DNA of 61,618 nt from Lactococcus taiwanensis (GTDB lineage: Bacteria; Bacillota; Bacilli; Lactobacillales; Streptococcaceae): NCBI RefSeq assembly GCF_014905395.1, contig NZ_BNDT01000008.1:1-61618 (forward strand), written 5' to 3'. Shown in pieces: positions 35,080 to 43,514 of this stretch. Numbering within the stretch: position 1 is the stretch's first letter; the number at the start of each line of letters is the position of its first letter. The position numbers were made by a program, and so were the translations under genes. Below the pieces are notes generated by a model. That model made no database searches and was not told the origin of the DNA. It saw only the letters and a list, made by a program, of their open reading frames with translations.

Positions 35080-36306
35080 TTATTTTCGGAAGTAAGTTTT
35101 AAAGGCCCCAATATACCGATGAAAAGCATATTTCATCAAAAGATACCGTTTTGGTGATTTATCTTTTGAATAGAACAAGGTCGTCCCATAATTTCCTGAT
35201 TGGATATAATTTTGGATTTCATCTTTAAAAGTTGGATTAACATATTGGAGCAAGACTTTTTTCGGTACCCCCAACCACAACTTAGAACCCTTTCCGTAAA
35301 CAGTCTTGGTAAAAGGTTGATCAAAAACTCGATCTTCCACTAGATATTGTGCTAAATTATAGCCATTTAAGGTCACGTAAAACGAACTCCGTCCTTGACG
35401 CAAATTAATTTCAAAGAGACGGTAAGACCCGTCTCGAGGGTCATATTTCATATCAAAATTGGCAAAACCAGTATAACCTATCTTTTCCAAAAAATCTTGA
35501 ATTTGTTGATAAACTGCTTCATTATAATCTGGTAATATCCCAACATAGTTACCAATTGCCTTAGGACTTGGATCCTCCAATAAAGGGTGTCCTAAACACA
35601 TCATTCGAACTTTATGATTCTTATCGACATATGCATTGAGAACACGCATATTTTCGTCACCACCAGGAATGAAATCCTGAATGATCATTTCATCAGGATA
35701 ACCCGCTTCGTAACAACGATGAAGCATAAGTTTCATCTCTTCACTATCCTTGATGGTGAAAGCTTTCTTTTGCCCTTCAAAATGAACTTCTAAATAGGAG
35801 ATAGAATTTCCTGGTTTTAGAATCATTGGATAAGGGAAAGTCAAAGCATCTACCAGTCCATCAATATCGGACTCTGGCGTAACGAGGACCGTTTTGGGAT
35901 AAGGTAAACCATACTGCTCACAAATGTTATAAAAATCAGGTTTATTTTCTAATTGTTGATAGAGCGAATAGTCAATATAAGGAACTTCGAAAAACTTAGA
36001 CAGTTCTTGCCGATGTTTAGAAGCTAATAAAGCATAACCATCCCCACAAGCCACCAATAGATATTTTTTGTGATCTGAGTGATGTTGCTCAGCAAAATTC
36101 CTGAGGACTTCAAGGAACGTTTCCTCATGATCAAAGTTGGGATGACTTCTGACCTCTACAATTTTTGAATATTTAGTGGGTGCTAATTCAGACGCACTTA
36201 GCGCAATGGAGGTTATTCCAAAAGCCTCATGGAACGAGCGCGCCATCCCATAAACATTAATATCCGATCCTAAAAGAATCGGTTGAAACTCAATAGCATT
36301 CGACAC
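35080..36306 (-). CDS. aslA: D-aspartate ligase, ATP-grasp family
   Basis: A 408-residue ATP-grasp enzyme that should attach D-Asp to the Lys side chain of UDP-MurNAc-pentapeptide, forming the D-Asp cross-bridge of lactococci. The ATP-grasp elements include FPYPMILKPGNSISYLE, IIQDFIPGGDENMR and FEINLRQGRSSFY. The neighbours, racD (substrate supply) and asnH (amidation), make the assignment firm. The start lies 11 bases after the asnH stop. Confidence 0.9.
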   Translation of the reverse strand: MSNAIEFQPILLGSDINVYGMARSFHEAFGITSIALSASELAPTKYSKIVEVRSHPNFDHEETFLEVLRNFAEQHHSDHKKYLLVACGDGYALLASKHRQELSKFFEVPYIDYSLYQQLENKPDFYNICEQYGLPYPKTVLVTPESDIDGLVDALTFPYPMILKPGNSISYLEVHFEGQKKAFTIKDSEEMKLMLHRCYEAGYPDEMIIQDFIPGGDENMRVLNAYVDKNHKVRMMCLGHPLLEDPSPKAIGNYVGILPDYNEAVYQQIQDFLEKIGYTGFANFDMKYDPRDGSYRLFEINLRQGRSSFYVTLNGYNLAQYLVEDRVFDQPFTKTVYGKGSKLWLGVPKKVLLQYVNPTFKDEIQNYIQSGNYGTTLFYSKDKSPKRYLLMKYAFHRYIGAFKTYFRK

Positions 36307-36317
36307 AATAAACTCCT

Positions 36318-38195
36318 CTAAAAATTAACCACTGCAGGTTTTTCACCATTATGAATAAAGTAAACATCATACCAAGTTAAGAATGAATAAACCGTCCAAA
36401 GTTTACGACGCGCATCATTTTTACCAGCAAAATTATCATCCAGCATCTTTAAGAGTTGTTCTTGATCAAAAAACTCTGCTACAAATTCTTGTTCAAAAAG
36501 TTGACGGACCACTTTATAGTATTTTTCTTCTCTTAACCAATCTTTAATTGGTACAGGGAATCCGAGTTTTTTACGATTTGACCACTCTTCTGGTAGATGA
36601 CGACGCGCAGCTTGACGAAAGGCATATTTAGTATTGTTTTCATTCAAAAGATATTTTGAAGGAATTTGCTCTGCCGTATGCATCAACTCAATATCTAATA
36701 ACGGAACACGCAACTCAAGGGAGTGAGCCATAGCCATTTTGTCTGCTTTAAGCAGGATATCACCAGGCATCCATTGATGCATATCCAAATACTGCATCTT
36801 GCGTAATTCAGAACCTTCAGGTGCCTTTTTGTAGGTTTTACCAACAATTTCTTTCACTGAAGGCGCAGCTTTAAAATCATCTTTTAGAAGTTCAACGGAT
36901 TCTGATTCATCAAATACTTTGGCTTGACCGATAAAAAAGTCTTCTGCTGGCGCAAGTGAACGATAAAGATGTGTTTGTCCTTTAAAGTGTTTGTTCTTGA
37001 TGCCACGAGCGATCGAAAAGCGCATTGATTTTGGTAGTTTTTTCAAGCCTTGTGCCACAACGCGTACAGCTTTCGAGTTTGTATTGAAGCCATAAGCCTC
37101 ATAACCAGCAAAAAGTTCATCAGCCCCCTCACCGGACATGACAACACGTACGTCACGGGCTGCAAGCTCTGCCAAGAAGAACAACGGTACGCAAGAAGGA
37201 TTTGAATCCGGTTCATCCAAATAATATTGGATTTGAGGGAAATGTTTAAAAGCTTCATCTCCATGAATTTCACGAGAAGTATTGTTCAAGCCAATCATGT
37301 CGGTCAACTGTTTAGCTTGTTTAGATTCATTAAAAGTCCCTTGCCCAAAACCAATCGAGTAAGTATGTTCAGGACGTAATGTAGAAGCTACATAACTTGA
37401 ATCTACCCCGCTGGACACAAATGCCCCGACTTCGACATCAGCAAATTTATGCGCTTCAACAGAATCTAGAACAGTCTTATCAATCAAATCAATAGATTCA
37501 TCTAAACTAATATTTTTTTCATCTACTTTCATGTCCCAATACGGTTGAATATCCAAAACTCCCTCTTTATAGGTGAAGTAATGCCCCTCTTTAATCCGGT
37601 AAACACCTTTAAAAAAGGTTTCATCAAGCGCTGAATATTGGAAGGTCATATAAGGCTTGAGCGCTTCCTTGTTCAATTCTTTTTTGAAATTAGGATGTTT
37701 CAAGAAGCTCTTTATTTCAGAACCGTACATAAAAGTACCATTCATTTGGGCATAATAAAGTGGTTTGATACCAAAATGATCACGGGCACCAAATAATTCT
37801 TGTTTTTCTCTATCCCAAATGACAAAAGCAAACATCCCACGCAATTTTTGAAGTAACTCTACGCCATATTCTTCATAACCGTGCAAAAGCACTTCCGTAT
37901 CTGCATGCGTTGAAAAATCGTGTCCCTTAGCTAAGAGATCTTCACGCAACTCGCGGTAATTATAAATTTCACCATTAAAGGTTATTAATTTAGTTTTATC
38001 TTCATTAAAGATGGGTTGGTCCCCACCCTCTAGGTCAATAATACTTAGGCGTCGGAAACCTATCGCCGCGCCTTCATCAATAAATTCACCAGAACTACTA
38101 GGTCCTCGGTGGACAATCGTATTCATCATTTCTTCCAAAGTTTTTGCTTTATTTCCTTGATCCATATGATCAATAAAGCCAACAATTCCACACAT
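36318..38195 (-). CDS. asnH: Asparagine synthase-type amidotransferase AsnH
   Basis: A 625-residue glutamine-hydrolysing synthase. The N-terminal glutaminase starts MCGIVGFIDH with Cys2 as nucleophile, and the synthase half has FVSSGVDSSYVAS and MSGEGADELFAGYE. In L. lactis the AsnH enzyme amidates D-Asp in the cross-bridge, lowering autolysis and raising lysozyme and nisin resistance. Position next to aslA favours this over free asparagine synthesis. A TGGTATAAT promoter at 38229-38237 and GGGGATAGAG precede it. Confidence 0.9.
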   Translation of the reverse strand: MCGIVGFIDHMDQGNKAKTLEEMMNTIVHRGPSSSGEFIDEGAAIGFRRLSIIDLEGGDQPIFNEDKTKLITFNGEIYNYRELREDLLAKGHDFSTHADTEVLLHGYEEYGVELLQKLRGMFAFVIWDREKQELFGARDHFGIKPLYYAQMNGTFMYGSEIKSFLKHPNFKKELNKEALKPYMTFQYSALDETFFKGVYRIKEGHYFTYKEGVLDIQPYWDMKVDEKNISLDESIDLIDKTVLDSVEAHKFADVEVGAFVSSGVDSSYVASTLRPEHTYSIGFGQGTFNESKQAKQLTDMIGLNNTSREIHGDEAFKHFPQIQYYLDEPDSNPSCVPLFFLAELAARDVRVVMSGEGADELFAGYEAYGFNTNSKAVRVVAQGLKKLPKSMRFSIARGIKNKHFKGQTHLYRSLAPAEDFFIGQAKVFDESESVELLKDDFKAAPSVKEIVGKTYKKAPEGSELRKMQYLDMHQWMPGDILLKADKMAMAHSLELRVPLLDIELMHTAEQIPSKYLLNENNTKYAFRQAARRHLPEEWSNRKKLGFPVPIKDWLREEKYYKVVRQLFEQEFVAEFFDQEQLLKMLDDNFAGKNDARRKLWTVYSFLTWYDVYFIHNGEKPAVVNF

Positions 38196-38228
38196 TGATC
38201 TCTATCCCCTTATAAAATTTTCCCTTTT

Positions 38229-38237
38229 ATTATACCA
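38229..38237 (-). promoter_or_regulatory. asnH-aslA-racD promoter (extended -10)
   Basis: TGGTATAAT on the minus strand, 33 bases before the asnH ATG. No clear -35 is seen. Confidence 0.55.
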
Positions 38238-38244
38238 TAATAAT

Positions 38245-38289
38245 AAAAAATGATTTGACAGAAGGAAAATCATCCCCCCTATCAAATCA
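38245..38289 (-). terminator. usp45 terminator
   Basis: On the minus strand TGATTTGATAG and CTGTCAAATCA pair around a long loop and are followed by TTTTTT. Confidence 0.75.
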
Positions 38290-38315
38290 CTTTTCTTATC
38301 TTTAAAAATTTTAGA

Positions 38316-39728
38316 CTAATTTGGCATCAAGAAGGTAACACCTGCGGGACTCAAGTTTGTACGGGTATTTCCCCACCATCCGCTTGTACCACCTTCGATA
38401 ACATCAAATGTACCATCGGCATGTACCGCGGTCACGATTGCTACATGGCCATAAGTCAAATCTGAATAACCATTAAAATTAGCTGTATTCCCTGAAGCTA
38501 TAACTCCTTTTGCAGGGCTTACAACATGAAGGACACCCTGAGCAGGACCATTGGTAGCCCAATCTTTACCATTACCCGGCATAATGTTACGAATGTAGAT
38601 ACCTTGGGCAGCAAAATATTGCCATACGTAGTCTGTACATCCACCACCTGCATATGGATTAGCTATAGGGGTACTATTGATACCTGAGCTTCCACTGTTT
38701 GAGGAATTATTGCTAGAATCTGTATTTGATGAGCCTGAGTTCGATGTGCTCGAGTTCGAAGAACTTGAACTTGATGAACTGTTTGAGCTTGATGAACTAG
38801 ATGGTGTGCTTGAGTTAGCAGTACTTGAACTTGATGAAGTACTTGAGCTTGATGAAGCAGTTGAAGTTGATGAACTATTTGAGCTTGAAGCTGCACTTAC
38901 ACTGCTTGAAGCAGGAATATTAGCTGATGTTGAAGTTTCTTTTGCTTCAGCGACTGCCTTATTGGTAGCTGCGGTAGCTGCGGCTTGAGCTTCTGCTGCT
39001 TTCTTTTGTTGCGCTTCATAAGCAGCTTGTTTTTCAGCAGCTTTCTTAGCGGCAGCTTCTGCTGCAGCTTTTTGAGCCAACAAATCAGATTTTTTATCTT
39101 GAGCAGTTGTGATGGTTGCTTGGTAATTCAAAGTAGCAACTTTAAGCTCAGCTTGTTGTGAAGTGATTTCTTTAGCTTGAGAATCTAAATCTTGAGAAAG
39201 TTTTACAAACTGATTGTAGTTTTTCTTAACATCATCAGATTTTTGCTTCACTTCTTGTTGCTCTTTCTTTTGTTGTTCCAACATTTGTTTATTGGCACTA
39301 GATACAGTAGAAATAGCTGTTACTTTTTGGATAGCGTCCGTCAATGATTTTGAGTTTACAACGGCATCCAAATAATTCGTTGCTGAATTATTCACTTGGG
39401 CACTACGTGCTTGTGCTTCCAATGCGCTTGTCCGTTCACTGATGCTTTTATTTAAAGCTTCAATTTGTTTGTTCAATGATTCAGCTTGAGCTTTAATCTG
39501 AGCAAGTTTTTCTTTTGTAGCAGATTGCTCACTCTTTAATTTATCAACTTTAGACTGCAAAGCATCAACTTGTGATTGAGCTTGAGCTTTTGCTGATTGA
39601 GCGCTTGCGATAGTAGCATCTTGTTTTGCGATATCTGAATTTGTATCAGCATAGACCCCTGATAAAGGCGCTGCAGCAGAAAGAACCACTGTAGACATTA
39701 AAATAGCCGAGATTAACTTTTTTTTCAT
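38316..39728 (-). CDS. usp45: Secreted CHAP-domain cell-wall protein, Usp45/PcsB-like
   Basis: A 470-residue secreted protein. The signal peptide MKKKLISAILMST...SGVYA ends near residue 27. A long coiled coil follows (about 30-245), then an Ala/Lys stretch and a Ser/Asn-rich linker (about 270-350). The C-terminal CHAP domain has GGCTDYVWQYFA (Cys) and YGHVAIV (His). It closely matches Usp45, the main secreted protein of L. lactis, and PcsB-like hydrolases that split septal peptidoglycan. GGGAGG lies 19 bases before the ATG, which is long. Next to mreCD, as for pcsB in streptococci. Confidence 0.93.
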   Translation of the reverse strand: MKKKLISAILMSTVVLSAAAPLSGVYADTNSDIAKQDATIASAQSAKAQAQSQVDALQSKVDKLKSEQSATKEKLAQIKAQAESLNKQIEALNKSISERTSALEAQARSAQVNNSATNYLDAVVNSKSLTDAIQKVTAISTVSSANKQMLEQQKKEQQEVKQKSDDVKKNYNQFVKLSQDLDSQAKEITSQQAELKVATLNYQATITTAQDKKSDLLAQKAAAEAAAKKAAEKQAAYEAQQKKAAEAQAAATAATNKAVAEAKETSTSANIPASSSVSAASSSNSSSTSTASSSSSTSSSSSTANSSTPSSSSSSNSSSSSSSSNSSTSNSGSSNTDSSNNSSNSGSSGINSTPIANPYAGGGCTDYVWQYFAAQGIYIRNIMPGNGKDWATNGPAQGVLHVVSPAKGVIASGNTANFNGYSDLTYGHVAIVTAVHADGTFDVIEGGTSGWWGNTRTNLSPAGVTFLMPN

Positions 39729-39831
39729 AACTTTTCTTTTTAATTTTCCTCCCAATAGAAGTTCGGTTGAATAAACATATTATACTATTCTTAGCTTATA
39801 GGATTATTTCTTTTTTATTACAAGATAGTTT

Positions 39832-40359
39832 CTATCTGTATCTTTTGTGACCTTTTCTTAATCTATAAAAGAGTTCCAAAGGAAATTGCAAGGCCGCAGC
39901 AAAGATAATATTGAGGAAAAGCGTTGGTGCAAGCTGGTATACAACAAAGTTGCTAAAGTTCAACTCTGATAAACCGAAGCCAGCAGTTATTAAAGCACTG
40001 CACACCTCAAATGCGGTGATAATGATAATCAAGGTAAAAAGACGTGTCCACCGATTGGTAAAAATAGTCGTTTGTATGTTATAGACAAAAAGAGCTATGA
40101 GCGGAAACAAAAGGGTGGCGATACCATAAATTCCTAAATAGTAACTATCATAAATAGCACCTAACAAAGCGGCTAGAATGATGATATAGCTTGGTCGGTG
40201 TTGTGGTACGCTATAGAGTAGAAAAAGTAAGAATAAATGACTTACGGGAGTCCAAACTCCACCACTTAACATTGTTAGGACATGTGTGATTTGTCCATCT
40301 AGTATCAGAATGAAGAAAAGCAGGAGAGGTGAAAAAAATTGGAAAGTGAAGCGACTCAT
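39832..40359 (-). CDS. mreD: Rod/septum shape protein MreD
   Basis: A 175-residue integral membrane protein with about five to six segments. It has little sequence motif beyond hydrophobicity and YLGIYGIATLLFPLIALFV, but the place right after mreC (one-base overlap, TAATG) and before usp45 matches streptococcal mreCD-pcsB. It should work with MreC in peripheral peptidoglycan synthesis in ovococci, without MreB. Confidence 0.88.
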   Translation of the reverse strand: MSRFTFQFFSPLLLFFILILDGQITHVLTMLSGGVWTPVSHLFLLFLLYSVPQHRPSYIIILAALLGAIYDSYYLGIYGIATLLFPLIALFVYNIQTTIFTNRWTRLFTLIIIITAFEVCSALITAGFGLSELNFSNFVVYQLAPTLFLNIIFAAALQFPLELFYRLRKGHKRYR

Positions 40360-41219
40360 TAGTTGCCCCCAATCATGCGTTCAACCACGAAGACGAAACG
40401 AATATCATAAAGGTTACTTGCCGGTTTAACATAAATTTGACGATTTAACCCTTGCTTATCATCTTTTTCACCAATTACCGTACCAACTAAGAGGTCCCGA
40501 GGACTATCTCCTCCACCCAAACCACTGGTATAAACCTGAGTGTCTTTATCAAACTTATCTTGAGTCGTTAACTGTGTAATGATATAAGCATTTTGCTGGC
40601 TATCATAGCCGGTTAAGAGCCCATAAGAGCTCTCTTCCCCGTTGCCTAGACGGATTGGGATTTTATTTTCAATCCCTTTGGATGAGCTAAGCAATGCTAC
40701 TTTAGAGCTTTCTTTGTTGACTTGTGTAACCCGTCCAATAACACCTCCATTGGCCATAACGATCATCCCCGTTTTTAGGCCGTCTTTACTACCGCTGTCA
40801 ATGACTAGTGTATCATTCCAAGAGGTGGGGTTGCGGGTGATAACATTTGCTGCAACTGTCTGATAGTCGGTCAAGGTTTCTTGTAGTTTAAGGGCTTTTT
40901 TTAATTCCGTATTTTCTGACTCTAAGCCATTAAGCTTGCTTGCATCATCTTTTGATTTTGCTACTTGCGTCTTCAAACTTTCATTTTGTTTGTAAGTTTG
41001 CATCAAATCTGTAAGTTGATTGGTTTTATCTTGGACAAAACGAATTGGGGCAGCAAGCACTCGGTCAACAAAGCTTGTGCCGTCATTAATGACTTGTGTC
41101 ATCGCAGAAGGTTCGCGATTTGACTTAAAATTCTTAGCTGAAATGACGATAGCTGACATAGCTGCAATAATAATAATTAAAGTAATAATGATCAGCTTAC
41201 TTAAGTTAAATTTTTTCAA
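40359..41219 (-). CDS. mreC: Cell shape protein MreC
   Basis: A 286-residue bitopic protein: one N-terminal membrane segment (residues 7-27), a coiled coil (about 65-110, ending SENTELKKALKLQE) and a beta-rich outer domain with VITRNPTSWNDTLVIDSGSK and NGGVIGRVTQV. The start is TTG with GAAGGGAA upstream. MreC scaffolds elongation enzymes in the periplasm-like space. Confidence 0.94.
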   Translation of the reverse strand: MKKFNLSKLIIITLIIIIAAMSAIVISAKNFKSNREPSAMTQVINDGTSFVDRVLAAPIRFVQDKTNQLTDLMQTYKQNESLKTQVAKSKDDASKLNGLESENTELKKALKLQETLTDYQTVAANVITRNPTSWNDTLVIDSGSKDGLKTGMIVMANGGVIGRVTQVNKESSKVALLSSSKGIENKIPIRLGNGEESSYGLLTGYDSQQNAYIITQLTTQDKFDKDTQVYTSGLGGGDSPRDLLVGTVIGEKDDKQGLNRQIYVKPASNLYDIRFVFVVERMIGGN

Positions 41220-41293
41220 TGTTCTGGGTTCCCTTCAGTAATCCTGCTCCAGATTTTTCACGGTTGCTCTGAAAGCTACAAAATTCTCGTAGC

Positions 41294-41312
41294 CTTTTGC
41301 TCAATGCAAAAG
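41294..41312 (-). promoter_or_regulatory. Hairpins in the mreC leader
   Basis: CTTTTGC and GCAAAAG pair around five bases, and a second stem (GGCTAC with GTAGCT, 41269-41294) lies next to it. There is no T run, so leader stems rather than a terminator. Confidence 0.4.
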
Positions 41313-41378
41313 CAAACTTTCCTTATTATTCAAATTTTGAAGAATTAAGTTCAGTTGTTGTTACTCGTACCTTATTTT

Positions 41379-41401
41379 ATCAAATTTGGCAGAAATTTGA
41401 T
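41379..41401. promoter_or_regulatory. Perfect palindrome at the Nudix-gene promoter
   Basis: ATCAAATTT and AAATTTGAT, perfect 9-base arms around GGCAG, end on the first base of the likely -10 box TAGAAT (41401-41406). A repressor bound here would block the promoter. I do not recognise the regulator. Confidence 0.55.
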
Positions 41402-41483
41402 AGAATAGTGATAAGAATTTTTTGTAAGCGGTTTTGCTATTTCTATCAATAATTTTACGTTAAGTTTTGGGGAGGTTTTAGAA

Positions 41484-41939
41484 TTGAAAGAAATTCCAGT
41501 TTTTGGGGAAAAAGTCGAAGGAAAGAGCTATCAAGCTCGCTATGGGGTGTATGCCATTGTCACAAAAAGCGGCTCTGATATTTGCCTTGTCCAAGCTCCA
41601 AATGGTGCTTTTCTACTGCCAGGAGGAGAAATTGAACCTGGTGAAAATCATGAGCTTGCATTAAAGCGGGAGCTTTTAGAAGAGCTTGGAGCAACTGCTC
41701 GTATTGGAGCTTATCTCGGACAAGCTGATGAATATTTTTATAGCTCGCATCGCAATAAATATTTTTATAACCCAGCCTATCTGTACGAAACACAGGAGCT
41801 TCGGATAGAAGGAGCTCCACTTGAAGATTTTAATACTATTTTTTGGTGTTCACCTCAAGAGGCACTCCAAAAACTCAAACGTGGTTCGCATCGCTGGGGT
41901 GTACAAGAATGGCTAAACAAACAACAAAACACGATCTAA
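41484..41939 (+). CDS. Nudix hydrolase
   Basis: A 151-residue Nudix enzyme. The box GGEIEPGENHELALKREL followed by LEELGA fits GX5EX7REUXEEXGU. The domain runs from about residue 15 to 145. The start is TTG behind GGGGAGG. Substrates in the family range from 8-oxo-dGTP to ADP-ribose and diadenosine polyphosphates; the sequence does not tell. A perfect palindrome overlaps its promoter. Confidence 0.88.
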   Translation: MKEIPVFGEKVEGKSYQARYGVYAIVTKSGSDICLVQAPNGAFLLPGGEIEPGENHELALKRELLEELGATARIGAYLGQADEYFYSSHRNKYFYNPAYLYETQELRIEGAPLEDFNTIFWCSPQEALQKLKRGSHRWGVQEWLNKQQNTI

Positions 41940-41954
41940 TTGAGATCGTGTTTT
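41926..41954 (+). terminator. Terminator overlapping the Nudix stop codon
   Basis: AAAACACGATCT and AGATCGTGTTTT form a perfect 12-base stem around AATTG, the stop TAA being in the loop. Confidence 0.9.
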
Positions 41955-41958
41955 ATTT

Positions 41959-41976
41959 ACTGACAGCTCTGTCAGT
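41959..41976. repeat. ACTGAC palindrome, copy 17
   Basis: Perfect arms around AGCTCT with TTT and AAA outside, between converging Nudix and rpiA genes; right after another terminator, so termination is doubled. Confidence 0.88.
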
Positions 41977-41987
41977 AAATTTTAACT

Positions 41988-42662
41988 TCATTTCTCGATG
42001 ATGCGTACGCCATCAGTACCTGCTACAATGACTTTTTTGACCATGTTATTAAATAAGCCATGTTCTACAACACCCACTGTACAATCCAATTCATGAGCAA
42101 GTGTCGCGGGATCCTCAATCTTATCAATGTGAAGATCAATAATGTAGTGCTGCATATCTGTCACCACTTTTTCTCCGCTAGTAGACACCCGCCAAGTGGG
42201 GGCATATCCTACTTCTTTGAATTGGCGAAATAACTGCTCAGACCCATAAGGAATGACTTCAACAGGTACCTTGAAACTTCCAAGGTGGGTAGAAAGCTTC
42301 CCTTCATCTACTATCCAAATATAATCTTTTGAGTAAGTGGCTACGATTTTCTCCATTAAAAGGGCCGCCCCGCCACCTTTTATACCGTTAAGTTGATGGT
42401 CAATCTCATCTGCACCATCTACGGTCAAGTCCACATGGCTCACTTCATCGATAGACTTAAGCGGGATTCCTAAGGCTTTCGCTTGAGCACTTGTAGCATG
42501 TGATGTTGTCACACCAATTACTTTCAAGCCTTCTTCTTTAATGCGTCGCCCAAGTTCCTCTACAAAAAAAGCTGCGGTAGAACCTGTCCCTAATCCGACA
42601 ATCATTCCTGATTCTACATACTCAGCCGCTTTTTTTCCCACTTCTTTCTTTAACTTTTCCAT
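41988..42662 (-). CDS. rpiA: Ribose-5-phosphate isomerase A
   Basis: A 224-residue isomerase of ribulose 5-phosphate and ribose 5-phosphate. [23 protein letters not shown] and [11 protein letters not shown] form the phosphate site and active site, and [15 protein letters not shown] is typical. GAGGTG lies before the ATG. It completes the pentose phosphate steps that zwf and the gnt genes feed. Confidence 0.97.
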   Translation of the reverse strand: MEKLKKEVGKKAAEYVESGMIVGLGTGSTAAFFVEELGRRIKEEGLKVIGVTTSHATSAQAKALGIPLKSIDEVSHVDLTVDGADEIDHQLNGIKGGGAALLMEKIVATYSKDYIWIVDEGKLSTHLGSFKVPVEVIPYGSEQLFRQFKEVGYAPTWRVSTSGEKVVTDMQHYIIDLHIDKIEDPATLAHELDCTVGVVEHGLFNNMVKKVIVAGTDGVRIIEK

Positions 42663-42698
42663 TCTTACACCTCACCAATACTTTAGTTTAATTATAAC

Positions 42699-42726
42699 AA
42701 AAAAGCTACCTTAAGTAACCTTTTTA
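42699..42726. terminator. Imperfect terminator between the Flp gene and rpiA
   Basis: AAAAAG and CTTTTT arms with an inner TAC/GTA pairing and mismatches, just downstream of the regulator stop. Confidence 0.5.
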
Positions 42727-42738
42727 TTATATAAACAA

Positions 42739-43425
42739 TTAACTGATGTAATCTTCGAGGTACTGAGCATTATAAATCATGATTTTATTATCAATGACTC
42801 CAATTACTTTTTCATCTTTTAAATCATGAAGGATACGATTGACACTGTTGCGTGTTGAAATTCCACAAAAACCTGCAATATCTTCATTCGTTACTGGAAA
42901 ATCGATGAGAATGCCTTCTTTTTTACGGATACCAAAATCTTCAATCAAACTGTTAAGACAGGCACATACTGCACCTTTTTTACCATTAATTGTCATTTTT
43001 TGGAGGATTTCTAAATTAAGGGCTAACCGACGTTTATAGAAATCATCTACCACCCGAAAAAGTTTTAAATCGTTTTTCACCCAACTCCAAAAATCACTGC
43101 GTGAGATTTTGTAAAAGCTAGCTTCATCAGTTTCAATTCTTACATTGAATAATGCCGAAATGCCATCGGATTGGTTTTCTTCAAGAAGAGAAACAAAATC
43201 CGGCTCAGCGACATATAAAATATTAAATTCGCGTCCGTCTCTCAAAATATTGCTAATTTTGGCGACGCCTTCTTTAAGCACATAAATATACTCAGATTCT
43301 ATACCTTGGTACATAATGTAGCTGTGCTTTTTGCGTGTCACAACACTCACTCTTTTTTCTTCGAGTATGTTTATTAAATAATCAATATTTGGATTTGCCA
43401 TTTCTTTCATTCTATTAAAATTCAT
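42739..43425 (-). CDS. Crp/Fnr family regulator, Flp-like
   Basis: A 228-residue regulator: an N-terminal cyclic-nucleotide-binding-like barrel (about residues 20-120), a long dimer helix and a C-terminal winged helix with TNEDIAGFCGISTRNSVNRI. It lacks the N-terminal Fe-S cysteines of FNR but has Cys in VCACL and GFCGIS, as in lactococcal Flp proteins, which are linked to redox and zinc control. The start is uncertain (GTG 43428, ATG 43425 or later). Confidence 0.82.
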   Translation of the reverse strand: MNFNRMKEMANPNIDYLINILEEKRVSVVTRKKHSYIMYQGIESEYIYVLKEGVAKISNILRDGREFNILYVAEPDFVSLLEENQSDGISALFNVRIETDEASFYKISRSDFWSWVKNDLKLFRVVDDFYKRRLALNLEILQKMTINGKKGAVCACLNSLIEDFGIRKKEGILIDFPVTNEDIAGFCGISTRNSVNRILHDLKDEKVIGVIDNKIMIYNAQYLEDYIS

Positions 43426-43514
43426 CACTCACTAAATTACTTTTGATATTTGCTCTTCTCCCAAAGGATGATTAGCTTTATTATTATATCATCCTATGTC
43501 AAGATATACCAACC

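Noticed and set aside
38677-38988. Long Glu/Leu-rich open frame opposite usp45
   Set aside because: It is the reverse reading of the Ser-rich linker codons of usp45, with no ribosome site.
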